Below, piece by piece: positions 7,584-14,430 of a stretch of DNA of 19,837 nucleotides. The notes under the pieces are model-generated. The model saw nothing but the letters and a program-made list of their open reading frames with translations. It ran no database searches and was not told the DNA's origin. Every line of letters begins with the position of its first letter. Within the stretch, counting starts at the first letter, position 1. The DNA comes from Nitrospinota bacterium (GTDB lineage: Bacteria; Nitrospinota_A; UBA7883; JADGGD01), in the NCBI GenBank assembly GCA_015229165.1, contig JADGCD010000012.1:1-19837 (forward strand), read 5' to 3'. The position numbers and the translations under genes are program-made.

Positions 7584-8438
7584 ATGACTCAGATCAAAAA
7601 CCCTCCGGAAAAACCGGGGCGATTCAACCCGATGCTCAACGATTTTCCGACCCGGACCGGTCGTTCCTTCTGGCGCCTTCCGCATGTCCGCATGACGCTC
7701 CTTGCGGCGTTCATCGGGTGGCTCTACTCGCTTGCGCCAGCGGACGCCTTCGATTTTGGCGCTTGGAACGCGATTCTGGAAAAGCGCACCCGGGTGACGG
7801 TATGGGAAGGGGTGGCGTATACGGGGTTCGATTACGCCGGTCTCGCCGAATCGGACGAGTTCACACGGCTTATCGACGATCTGGATGCCTACCCGCTGCG
7901 AAGCTTGCACGGCCGGGACGAGACCATCGCGTTTTGGATAAACGTTTACAATATATTTGCGGTAAATGTCGTGAGCCGCCACTTCCCGATTCGGGGGATC
8001 AAAGATGCGGGCGGTTTACTTTCCCCCGTGTGGACGATGCCCGCGGGGAAGGTGGACGGAACAACCTACACTCTCGACGGGATTGAGGAAGGGATCCTCC
8101 GCCCCCTGAACGAGCCGGGCATTCACTTCGCCATCGTATGCGCTTCCGTTTCATGCCCGGACTTGCGCGCGCAGGCGTACACGCCCCAGACGCTCAAGGA
8201 GCAACTCGCGTCGCAGACCCGGACTTTCCTGCAAAACCGCGACAAGGGAATGCGGATCGATGACACGGCGAAGGTGATCCACCTTTCCATGCTGTTCGAC
8301 TGGTACGAGCGCGATTTCGCCCCGCAGGGGGGCGTTCGTGCCTTTATCAACGCCCATCGCGGCGACCGTCCGCCGATCCCCGGCTCGTATGCCGTACGGA
8401 GCCTCCCCTACCGGTGGGATCTGAACGTGGTCAGATGA
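7584..8438 (+). CDS. DUF547 family exported protein
   Basis: The 284-residue product matches DUF547. Hallmarks are E-T-I-A-F-W-I-N-V-Y-N (113-123) and I-H-F-A-I-V-C-A-S-V-S-C-P (180-192), with the spaced cysteines of the family. A hydrophobic segment with an A-D-A cleavage site at about residues 37-54 looks like a signal peptide, but the ATG at 7584 would put 36 residues before it. The ATG at 7692 (residue 37) would place the signal peptide at the N-terminus, so the shorter product of 248 residues is a real option; neither start has a strong Shine-Dalgarno sequence (AGGGGC lies about 14 bases before 7584). The mature protein is probably periplasmic or surface-bound. The biochemical function of DUF547 is not established. 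Its TGA overlaps the ATG of the following glycosyltransferase (ATGA at 8435-8438), so the two are translationally coupled. Confidence 0.88.
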   Translation: MTQIKNPPEKPGRFNPMLNDFPTRTGRSFWRLPHVRMTLLAAFIGWLYSLAPADAFDFGAWNAILEKRTRVTVWEGVAYTGFDYAGLAESDEFTRLIDDLDAYPLRSLHGRDETIAFWINVYNIFAVNVVSRHFPIRGIKDAGGLLSPVWTMPAGKVDGTTYTLDGIEEGILRPLNEPGIHFAIVCASVSCPDLRAQAYTPQTLKEQLASQTRTFLQNRDKGMRIDDTAKVIHLSMLFDWYERDFAPQGGVRAFINAHRGDRPPIPGSYAVRSLPYRWDLNVVR

Positions 8439-9157
8439 GCCCCCCCGTACCCTCTTTCACCTTCATCGTCCCCGCCCTGAACGAAGAAAAGAATGTCGTC
8501 GCCGCCGTGGAAACGATCACCGTTGCGGCGCAAACGGCGGGCCTTGCCGATTACGAAATCATCATCGTCGACGACGGCAGTTCGGATGACACCGCCAAGG
8601 TGGCCGAGCCGATTGGCGAACGACGCGCCGAAATCACCTTGCTGCGCAACAAAACGCGACAGGGAGTCGGCAAAAGTTTTTTGGCCGGAGTCGCCATTGC
8701 CCGGAAAGAGTACTGCCTGATCTTCCCGGGGGACAACGAGTTTTCCCTCGATTTTCTCCCTGATGCCGTCGTAGCCCTCACCTCCGGCGCGGCGGAATTC
8801 GTCATAACCTATGTTTCGAATCCGTGGACGCGCCCTTGGCGCCGACGCATTCTTTCGGGAATCTACCTGCGGCTCTTCAACCTCATCTTCGGGACGAACT
8901 TCAGATATACGAACGGAATCGTCGTCTATCCGACCGGATGGATACGGTCGGCGCCGTTGGTTTCGGGCGGATACACCTTTCAGAGCGAGGCGTTGTGGAG
9001 AGCCCATCGCATGGGCAAGCGCTTTTTCGACGTTGGCATGACCATCCGGCCCCGCGCCCACGGAAAGTCCAAAGCGGTCTCCCTGCGGGTCGTCGCGGAA
9101 ACGCTCGTCGCTTTGGCGCGAATGTGGCGCGCCTCCCGCCGGTCTCAGCGGATCTGA
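8435..9157 (+). CDS. Family 2 glycosyltransferase (DPM-like fold)
   Basis: The 240-residue protein is a compact GT-A glycosyltransferase. Residues 7-60 carry the N-terminal nucleotide-sugar binding strand and loop (F-I-V-P-A-L-N-E-E, then I-I-I-V-D-D-G-S-S-D-D), and L-I-F-P-G-D-N-E sits at the position of the metal-binding D-x-D motif. No C-terminal membrane helices are obvious, so it resembles the soluble dolichyl- or polyprenyl-phosphate glycosyltransferase type more than a processive synthase. The sugar donor and acceptor cannot be told. The ATG at 8435 overlaps the stop of the DUF547 gene; an in-frame GTG at 8414 would add seven residues inside the upstream gene and is less likely. Its 3' end overlaps the convergent outer-membrane protein gene by 13 bp. 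Confidence 0.88.
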   Translation: MSPPVPSFTFIVPALNEEKNVVAAVETITVAAQTAGLADYEIIIVDDGSSDDTAKVAEPIGERRAEITLLRNKTRQGVGKSFLAGVAIARKEYCLIFPGDNEFSLDFLPDAVVALTSGAAEFVITYVSNPWTRPWRRRILSGIYLRLFNLIFGTNFRYTNGIVVYPTGWIRSAPLVSGGYTFQSEALWRAHRMGKRFFDVGMTIRPRAHGKSKAVSLRVVAETLVALARMWRASRRSQRI

Positions 9158-9996
9158 TAGGTGATCCCCAGCGACCAGGTCACCCCATCGGCCGTGTTTT
9201 CCCCGTTCAATGCGGCGGTGTAGCCAGCCTCCACCCCCCACGTCCCGCCCAGCCGATATCCGACCGCCAGGTCAAGCTTGACCACGCTGAAACGGTTTAC
9301 CGTGGTGGGATTGCCCCCTTGGTCCGTCACCGGATCCTCGTTTCGCATGCTGACCACGCCATCCAGCTTCGCCCGGGCGTACGACGCGCCGGTCATCTCC
9401 CCGCCGATCTCCGCCAGATACCGGAACTCGTCGGACGGTGCTTCGGCGCGATAGCGGTAGCCCGCTTCGAGGTTCGCATAGCCGGGAAAGAAGCGCCACA
9501 GCGACGCGCCCAGCAGGAGGCGATACTCGATGTCGAGCTGCCCGTTTCCCAGGGGAAGTCTGCTGGTTTTGTCATAGAAACCAGGCGCCTTGATGGTGAT
9601 CTGGTGCGACAGGACGCCGTAGGCCCTTTCTCCGAGCGTCCCTTTCACCCCCAGTTCGACGTCCCCGACGCCGGACGTACTGGTGGTGGCGAATTTGTCG
9701 GAGGTCTCGATCCTCTTGAGGGCAATGGTGGCGACCAGAGTAAGGGAGTCGGTTATCCCATATTCGATATAGTTGGACAGATTGAGGTCGGTGAATCGTC
9801 CATCGTACGGAAAGGATCGTCGCTTCCCGGTGTCGTCGTAGTACTGGGTGGCTACGTAATAGTTGGCGGAAAGCTTGTCGTAGAGCTTTCCTTCGGGCTG
9901 TCCCCATGCCCCCGCATCGGCGCGCAGTGACGCCGCCACGACGAGGAAGGCCACCCCCATCAACGTGGGCAGGAACCTGATTTTCGCGATACGCAC
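9145..9996 (-). CDS. Outer-membrane beta-barrel (porin/transporter-like) protein
   Basis: The GTG at 9996-9994 is preceded on the minus strand by GGAGGAG about nine bases upstream and starts a 283-residue protein with a clean signal peptide: basic M-R-I-A-K-I-R, a hydrophobic core, and A-D-A as cleavage site at about residue 28. The frame remains open upstream to 10260, but that part has no signal-peptide logic. The mature part alternates polar and aromatic residues in short stretches (Y-Y-V-A-T-Q-Y-Y, L-E-A-G-Y-R-Y-R, L-A-V-G-Y-R-L-G, V-E-A-G-Y-T-A-A-L), as in transmembrane beta strands. It resembles porin-like families such as the 'MetA-pathway of phenol degradation' group, without firm assignment. 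The last residue is Arg rather than the usual Phe/Trp. It converges on the glycosyltransferase gene. Its cargo is unknown. Confidence 0.8.
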   Translation of the reverse strand: MRIAKIRFLPTLMGVAFLVVAASLRADAGAWGQPEGKLYDKLSANYYVATQYYDDTGKRRSFPYDGRFTDLNLSNYIEYGITDSLTLVATIALKRIETSDKFATTSTSGVGDVELGVKGTLGERAYGVLSHQITIKAPGFYDKTSRLPLGNGQLDIEYRLLLGASLWRFFPGYANLEAGYRYRAEAPSDEFRYLAEIGGEMTGASYARAKLDGVVSMRNEDPVTDQGGNPTTVNRFSVVKLDLAVGYRLGGTWGVEAGYTAALNGENTADGVTWSLGITYQIR

Positions 9997-10520
9997 GGGC
10001 GCCAGCTCCTCCCTAACGGTTAGCCAAAGAGTCCCGCTCGCCCGCTTCATGGCGCAAAGGGATGGGGCGGAACCAGTCCCAATGAATGCACGATATGAGC
10101 CACGCAACGCGGTTGGACGACCGCTCCTCGCCAATACGTTGCATGCGCGAGGGCAAAACCATCGACAGAGACTATCTGGGCGCCCATGGCAATTGAGGCT
10201 CAAGAGAGGAATATTCAATAAGTTAATTGAGGATATGAGTAAATGCTTTAGCCTTCTCATACTGTTAAATCAGGCGCGGTCCGCAACGTTTCGATCAAGA
10301 GCCTATCGCTCGTCTTTCTGGCTCTTTGCTGACACGACGGTCTCTCATCACCCGCATCCTCCGCGCAGAAGGCGTGGTCTGCATATTGCACTGCGACCGG
10401 TCAAGCGACCCGGACCAGAAGGGGGGCGAAGACACAAGAGGGCAGCCACTCACAGAACCGATGTGGCGCCGGGGAGATCCGCTCCATTTACTCACCTCGA
10501 CGAAAAGAGGCCTACTAACG
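9997..10520. other. Divergent intergenic region, no gene seen
   Basis: This 524-bp stretch separates the minus-strand outer-membrane protein from the plus-strand rhodanese lipoprotein and must hold both promoters. Positions about 10190-10275 are AT-rich against the background and are the most promoter-like part, but I find no pair of -35 and -10 boxes with acceptable spacing on either strand. No credible small protein or RNA gene is recognised. AAGAGG at 10504-10509 is the likely ribosome-binding site of the rhodanese gene. Confidence 0.5.
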
Positions 10521-11546
10521 ATGAAAACGGCGCAAAAATATTTTCTTCTGCTGCTGGCCGGAATGTTCGCCCTCAGCGCGTGCAGCGGCACGACGTCCAC
10601 GACAAAAGACTCCCAAAACCCGTCGGGGCTGGTCGATCCGGCATGGGTGAATCAACTGATCGAGTATCACCGGCCGGGCAGCTCCAGCGCGGCCCCCGCC
10701 GGATATTCCCATGACCGGGCGCATCGATACGTCATTTTCGAAACCCAATGGGGGCCGGTCGAACAAGCCACCGCCTATATCGCCGGACACGTCCCCGGGG
10801 CTTTCCACTCCGACTCCGATACGTATGAAAACGGCTTCCCCCGCTGGTTCCTGCTTCCCGACGAGGAATTGAAAGCGGCCGCCGGGCGCATGGGAATCAC
10901 CGCCGACGCGACCGTCGTCGTCTACAGCGACAGCTCGATTTTCGCCACGCGGCTCTGGTGGATCCTCACCTATCTGGGCGTCTCCGACGTGCGGATCATG
11001 AACGGCGGATACGCCGCCTGGGTCGCCAGCGGCTATGCGGGGGAGAGCGCCATCAACACCCCCACCCCGGCGACCTACGCCGGAACGATCAACGCGAACG
11101 TCCGCGCGACCACCGATTACGTCGCGTCTGTCTACACCTCCGCGACCGCCCAACTGGTCGATGTGCGCAGCGAAGACGAGTATCGGGGGATCATCAGCGG
11201 ATACGACTATGTGGAGGCCATGGGGCGCATTCCCGGCGCGACCTGGGCCTATGACGCCGACAGCGCTTCGCCCTATTACACCAACGCCGACGGGACGCTC
11301 CGCAGCGCCGACGAGGTCCTGGCCATGTGGCGGTCGCTCGGGATCACCTTCGACCGGGAGGTCATATTCTACTGCGGCGGCGGCTACCGCTCCGCGCTGG
11401 CCTATTTTTACGCGAGCCTGCTGGGATACGACAATGTCCGCAACTATTCGGACGGCTGGGAAGGCTGGAGCACCACCTACACCCAGGATGCGTCGGAGAA
11501 CTGGATTCAGACCCCCTCGGGCCGTCCGATCGCCAGCGGCGAATGA
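10521..11546 (+). CDS. Two-domain rhodanese lipoprotein (first of three)
   Basis: The 341-residue protein starts at ATG 10521 with M-K-T-A-Q-K, a hydrophobic stretch and the lipobox L-S-A-C, so Cys21 is probably lipidated. Two rhodanese domains follow. In the first (about 65-175) the active loop reads Y-S-D-S-S-I-F-A-T-R, with Ser136 where the catalytic Cys should be, so it is inactive as a sulfurtransferase. In the second (about 190-315) the loop C285-G-G-G-Y-R-S is intact and fits thiosulfate/mercaptopyruvate-type sulfurtransferases. Each domain ends with the usual N-G-G/S-D-G-W-x-x-W element. The frame is open further upstream, but only 10521 gives a signal peptide. The selenoprotein gene starts seven bases after the stop, so the two are probably co-transcribed. 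The sulfur or selenium donor and acceptor are unknown. Confidence 0.92.
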   Translation: MKTAQKYFLLLLAGMFALSACSGTTSTTKDSQNPSGLVDPAWVNQLIEYHRPGSSSAAPAGYSHDRAHRYVIFETQWGPVEQATAYIAGHVPGAFHSDSDTYENGFPRWFLLPDEELKAAAGRMGITADATVVVYSDSSIFATRLWWILTYLGVSDVRIMNGGYAAWVASGYAGESAINTPTPATYAGTINANVRATTDYVASVYTSATAQLVDVRSEDEYRGIISGYDYVEAMGRIPGATWAYDADSASPYYTNADGTLRSADEVLAMWRSLGITFDREVIFYCGGGYRSALAYFYASLLGYDNVRNYSDGWEGWSTTYTQDASENWIQTPSGRPIASGE

Positions 11547-11553
11547 GGCCGTC

Positions 11554-12342
11554 ATGAGCCGACTGTCCAACCGGCTGATCGCCAGGGTATTCACGGCGTT
11601 CCCGTGGCTCGCGCGGCGCGCGGCGGCATCGGTCGTCCCGATGTCGTACGAAACGACCCCGTGGACGCCGCTGAAAAAGCCCCTGTCGGAATGCCGCGTC
11701 AGTCTGGCGACCACGGCGGGGGTCCATATGCGGGGCGAGTCCCCCTTCAACATGGCCGATACGACCGGGGATCCGACGTTTCGCGTGATCCCTGCCGCGG
11801 CGACCACCGGCGAGATCATGATTACCCACGACTACTACGACCACCGGGACGCCGACCGGGACGTCAACGTCGTCTTCCCTCTCGACCGGCTCAGGGAGTT
11901 CGCCGCCGGAGGGAGGGTGGGGGGAGTGGCTTCGCGCCACTACGGCTTCATGGGGCACATCCTCGAGAACCAGATCGACCGATTCGTGGACCGGGAAATC
12001 CCCCGGGTCGCCGCGATGATGAAAGACGACGGCGTCGATGTGGCTCTTATCACCCCCGGCTGAGGATTATGCAATCGGTCCGGAGGACTGATTCAGCGGG
12101 TTCTGGAAGAGGCGGGCATCGCCACGGTGGGGATTTCCATCGAGCGCAAGTTCACGGAGCAAATCCGCCCCTCGCGGGCGGTGTTTCTGAAATGGCCCTA
12201 CGGTCACCCGTTGGGGGAGCCGGGAGCGGTCCGACAACAGCGGGCGGTCATGGAGCAGGCGTTCCGTCTTTTGGAGACGGCGACGGAGCCGGGAATCATC
12301 GTGGACCTGCCTTTCGCCTGGCGGCGGCAGGCGTACGAGTAA
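11554..12342 (+). CDS. GrdB/PrdB-like selenoprotein with in-frame UGA (Sec) codon
   Basis: The frame from ATG 11554 reaches TGA at 12061-12063 after 169 codons and continues in the same frame to TAA at 12340-12342. Together they encode 262 residues with selenocysteine at 170. The upstream part contains A-T-T-A-G-V-H-M-R-G, F-R-V-I-P, I-T-H-D-Y-Y-D-H-R-D-A-D-R-D-V-N, R-H-Y-G-F-M-G-H and V-A-L-I-T-P-G, all typical of the glycine/sarcosine/betaine/D-proline reductase selenoprotein B-like family. In that family a U or C follows T-P-G. The part after TGA reads G-L-C-N-R-S-G-G-L-I-Q-R-V-L-E-E-A-G-I, which is the expected continuation, giving the redox motif U170-G-L-C173. A SECIS-like hairpin follows the TGA. 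No signal peptide is evident, so it is probably cytoplasmic. It lies seven bases after the first rhodanese gene. It probably acts as a selenol/thiol reductase, with unknown substrate; true GrdB and PrdB need partner subunits not seen here. Confidence 0.9.
12061..12093 (+). promoter_or_regulatory. Sec UGA codon and SECIS-like hairpin
   Basis: Nine bases after the TGA, AATCGGTCC (12073-12081) pairs with GGACTGATT (12085-12093) over nine pairs, one of them G-U, around the loop GGA (12082-12084). The loop begins with G and lies 18 nt from the TGA, within the usual 16-37 nt for bacterial SECIS elements read by SelB. The stem lies inside the coding sequence, as is normal in bacteria. SelA/B/C/D genes are not in the window. 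Confidence 0.65.
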
Positions 12343-12343
12343 T

Positions 12344-12369
12344 CCGGCCCGGTTCACTTCGGGCGCCGG
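12344..12369 (+). terminator. Weak hairpin after the selenoprotein gene
   Basis: CCGGCCCG (12344-12351) can pair with CGGG...CCGG (12360-12369) with a 2-nt bulge and an 8-nt loop, starting one base after the TAA. It has no T run, so termination is uncertain and read-through into the next rhodanese gene is possible. The rest of the gap to 12538 shows no gene. Confidence 0.3.
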
Positions 12370-12538
12370 GTCGCGGATGCCGGTCATGGCGCCCCGCAGG
12401 GGGAGGACGGTCCCCCGTGCGCGGCGGCGTCCCCCCCTAATGCGGGAAGCGACGGAAACGACAGGGACACCCAACCGCTCCGGACGGCAACGATCCGTCG
12501 GGAAATTTCATTCATCGAATTACGAAGGGACACTGCAT

Positions 12539-13435
12539 ATGCGAGCCACGCATGCTGGAATTACATTCTTGATGACCGCCCTCCTTACCGTCGCCGCGTG
12601 CGGCGGGACGGCTTCCACACGGACCGATTACGCCAATCCCGGCCTTCTGGCGAAGGGGGCCGACCTGGATGTGGACGGGGCAAACCAGATCATCATCGAT
12701 ACGCGAAGCGCGGCCAAATACGCCGAAGGGCATATTGAAAACGCGATCAACCTCTCTCCGGGGGCGCTGGACAGCGCCACCGACGCCGGTCCCACCTTCG
12801 ACCTGCGTCCCGCTGCGGAGGCGGCCGCCATCCTCGGAGCGGCGGGCGTTTCCAGCGCTGCGACGATCATCGTCTACGGGTCCGATGTCGACGCCGCTAC
12901 CGGCAGGATGTTCTGGGATCTCGAGTACCTCGGCGCCGCCAATGTCCGGATCCTGGATGGCGGCTACGCCAAATGGGTCGCTGACGGACGCCCCGTCGTC
13001 ACCACGCCGACCACGGCGCCGCAAGCCGTCTTTACCGCCAGCGTTGACGACCGTCGGGTGGCCACCAAAGAATACATCCTAGCCCACTACGCCGACACCG
13101 CCAACTACGCGATCATCGACTCCCGGAACGCCGAGGACGGAGCCGATCCGGTTTGGGGACCCGGTTACACGAGTCGGCACATCCCCAATGCCGTCAACAT
13201 CCTTGTCGATGAATTCCTGAACACGGACAAGACCGTGAAGTCCTACGCCGATCTCACGACGCTGCTTGACGCCAAGGGGGTCACCGGCGGCAAGACGGTT
13301 ATCACCCACTGCTATGTCGGCTGGCGTTCCGGGCAGGAGTATTTCATCCTTCGCCTCATGGGGTTCCAAGCGAGGAACTATGAAGGCTCATGGGTCGAGT
13401 GGTCCGCCGACCCCTCCTTGCCCACCGAACCGTAA
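12539..13435 (+). CDS. Two-domain rhodanese lipoprotein (second of three)
   Basis: The 298-residue protein starts at ATG 12539, with GAAGGGA about nine bases upstream. Its N-terminus is M-R-A-T-H followed by a hydrophobic stretch and lipobox V-A-A-C, so Cys21 is a likely lipid anchor. The first rhodanese domain (about 45-155) has D-T-R, G-H-I-x-N-A-I-N and L-D-G-G-Y-A-K-W landmarks, but its loop reads Y-G-S-D-V-D with Gly114 in place of Cys. The second (about 185-290) keeps C258-Y-V-G-W-R-S and should be active. The layout of one dead and one live domain is shared with the two neighbouring rhodaneses, so the three are probably paralogues or co-functioning parts. The gap of 196 bp after the selenoprotein gene makes co-transcription possible but not certain. 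It ends before a strong terminator. Confidence 0.92.
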   Translation: MRATHAGITFLMTALLTVAACGGTASTRTDYANPGLLAKGADLDVDGANQIIIDTRSAAKYAEGHIENAINLSPGALDSATDAGPTFDLRPAAEAAAILGAAGVSSAATIIVYGSDVDAATGRMFWDLEYLGAANVRILDGGYAKWVADGRPVVTTPTTAPQAVFTASVDDRRVATKEYILAHYADTANYAIIDSRNAEDGADPVWGPGYTSRHIPNAVNILVDEFLNTDKTVKSYADLTTLLDAKGVTGGKTVITHCYVGWRSGQEYFILRLMGFQARNYEGSWVEWSADPSLPTEP

Positions 13436-13470
13436 ACCGGAAGCGGCGACGCCGACGGCATGCGATCCCC

Positions 13471-13508
13471 ACTCCTCTGACCCGGCCCGCCGGATCAGAG
13501 GAGTTTTA
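13471..13508 (+). terminator. Rho-independent terminator after second rhodanese
   Basis: ACTCCTCTGA (13471-13480) pairs perfectly with TCAGAGGAGT (13495-13504), extended inward after one mismatch by CCGG against CCGG, and is followed by TTTTA. This is the strongest intrinsic-terminator shape in the window. It separates the second and third rhodanese genes, although some read-through is possible because the T run is short. Confidence 0.75.
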
Positions 13509-13541
13509 GTAGACGAATCACGAGGGAGAGACACCGCGCAC

Positions 13542-14393
13542 ATGAAGATGACGACGTCCCCCGCGCGTGCGCTCGTCGCCGCCATCGCCGTTGCGCTGGT
13601 CACGGTCGCGGAGGCACGGGCGGCCGACATGGCCCTGATCGAACCGGCGGCGCTGCAAGCGACGATGGCGACGTGGGTGGTTCTCGACGCCCGTCCCCGG
13701 TCCGCCTGGGAGAGCGGACGCATTCCGGGGGCGTTGTCGCTGTCCTGGGAGAACTATACGGGAACCGATGGCGAGGGAATCCCGTTCAGGATTCTCCCCC
13801 CCGAAGAATTGGCCCTCCGGCTCGGTTCGATGGGCATCGACGGAATAACCCCGCTCGTCATTTACGGCGACGCCGATACGAGCTGGGGTGGGGAAGGATG
13901 GGCGGCCTGGATGTTTGCGTGGCTGGGGCATGAGGGGCCGATCCGCATCCTGAACGGCGGCGTCGACGCATGGCGCCGCGGCGGGTTCGCGGTAACGACG
14001 GGGGCGCCGACGGCGAGAGGCCGCGCGCGGTATGTCCCCCGTCCCGCCCCGGAATGGGATATCGCCACCGCCGAGATCCTCCGTCCCCGGACGCCGATCA
14101 TCCTGATCGACACCCGGTCGACCATGGAATGGCTGGTCGACGCGATACCGGGGGCCGTCCATATCGAATGGGCGAAATTCCACACCGGCGACGAGCGTCG
14201 GCCGCTGGGCCGCGACGCGCTCGTCCGCCTGCTGCGCGATCATGGTGTGGACCCGCGCAAACCGGTGGTCTACTACTGCCGGGGAGGGGTCCGCTCGGGG
14301 TATGCGTGGATGGTCCATCAACTCGCGGGGCTCCCCGACGCCCGCAATTACGAAGGGGGGATGGAAATGTGGTGGAAGCATTCCGCCCGATAG
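13542..14393 (+). CDS. Periplasmic two-domain rhodanese (third of three)
   Basis: The 283-residue protein starts at ATG 13542, with GAGGGAGA about 12 bases upstream; an ATG six bases later would give nearly the same product. Residues 1-28 form a signal peptide (hydrophobic core, cleavage after A-R-A), without a lipobox Cys, so it is probably a soluble periplasmic protein unlike its two lipoprotein neighbours. The first rhodanese domain (about 33-155) contains L-D-A-R, G-R-I-P-G-A-L and L-N-G-G-V-D-A-W, but its loop is Y-G-D-A-D-T-S with Gly109 at the Cys position. The second (about 175-280) keeps C246-R-G-G-V-R-S, with I-D-T-R and A-I-P-G-A-V-H-I, and should be catalytic. It is transcribed apart from the second rhodanese by a terminator and converges on the processive glycosyltransferase gene. 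Confidence 0.92.
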   Translation: MKMTTSPARALVAAIAVALVTVAEARAADMALIEPAALQATMATWVVLDARPRSAWESGRIPGALSLSWENYTGTDGEGIPFRILPPEELALRLGSMGIDGITPLVIYGDADTSWGGEGWAAWMFAWLGHEGPIRILNGGVDAWRRGGFAVTTGAPTARGRARYVPRPAPEWDIATAEILRPRTPIILIDTRSTMEWLVDAIPGAVHIEWAKFHTGDERRPLGRDALVRLLRDHGVDPRKPVVYYCRGGVRSGYAWMVHQLAGLPDARNYEGGMEMWWKHSAR

Positions 14394-14405
14394 GGAGCCC
14401 CGTCC

Positions 14406-14423
14406 GGACGGCGTATACCGTCC
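14406..14423. terminator. Hairpin between convergent genes
   Basis: GGACGG (14406-14411) pairs perfectly with CCGTCC (14418-14423) around a 6-nt loop, in the 37-bp gap between the third rhodanese and the convergent glycosyltransferase. Being symmetric it could serve both strands, but there is no T run on either side. Confidence 0.4.
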
Positions 14424-14430
14424 CGCCGCG

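Noticed and set aside
10515..11819. 434-codon open frame on the minus strand
   Set aside because: Antisense to the first rhodanese and the selenoprotein start; Gly/Val/Asp-rich mirror of the real codons.
11554..12063. Selenoprotein gene as a nonsense-mutated pseudogene
   Set aside because: The single interruption is TGA at exactly the known U/C site, a Cys follows at the U-x-x-C position and a hairpin lies downstream; random decay would rarely do this. Not fully excluded without the sel genes.
12127..12342. Separate 71-codon gene after the selenoprotein's TGA
   Set aside because: Same frame as the upstream part and family-typical continuation; better explained as the C-terminus reached through Sec read-through.
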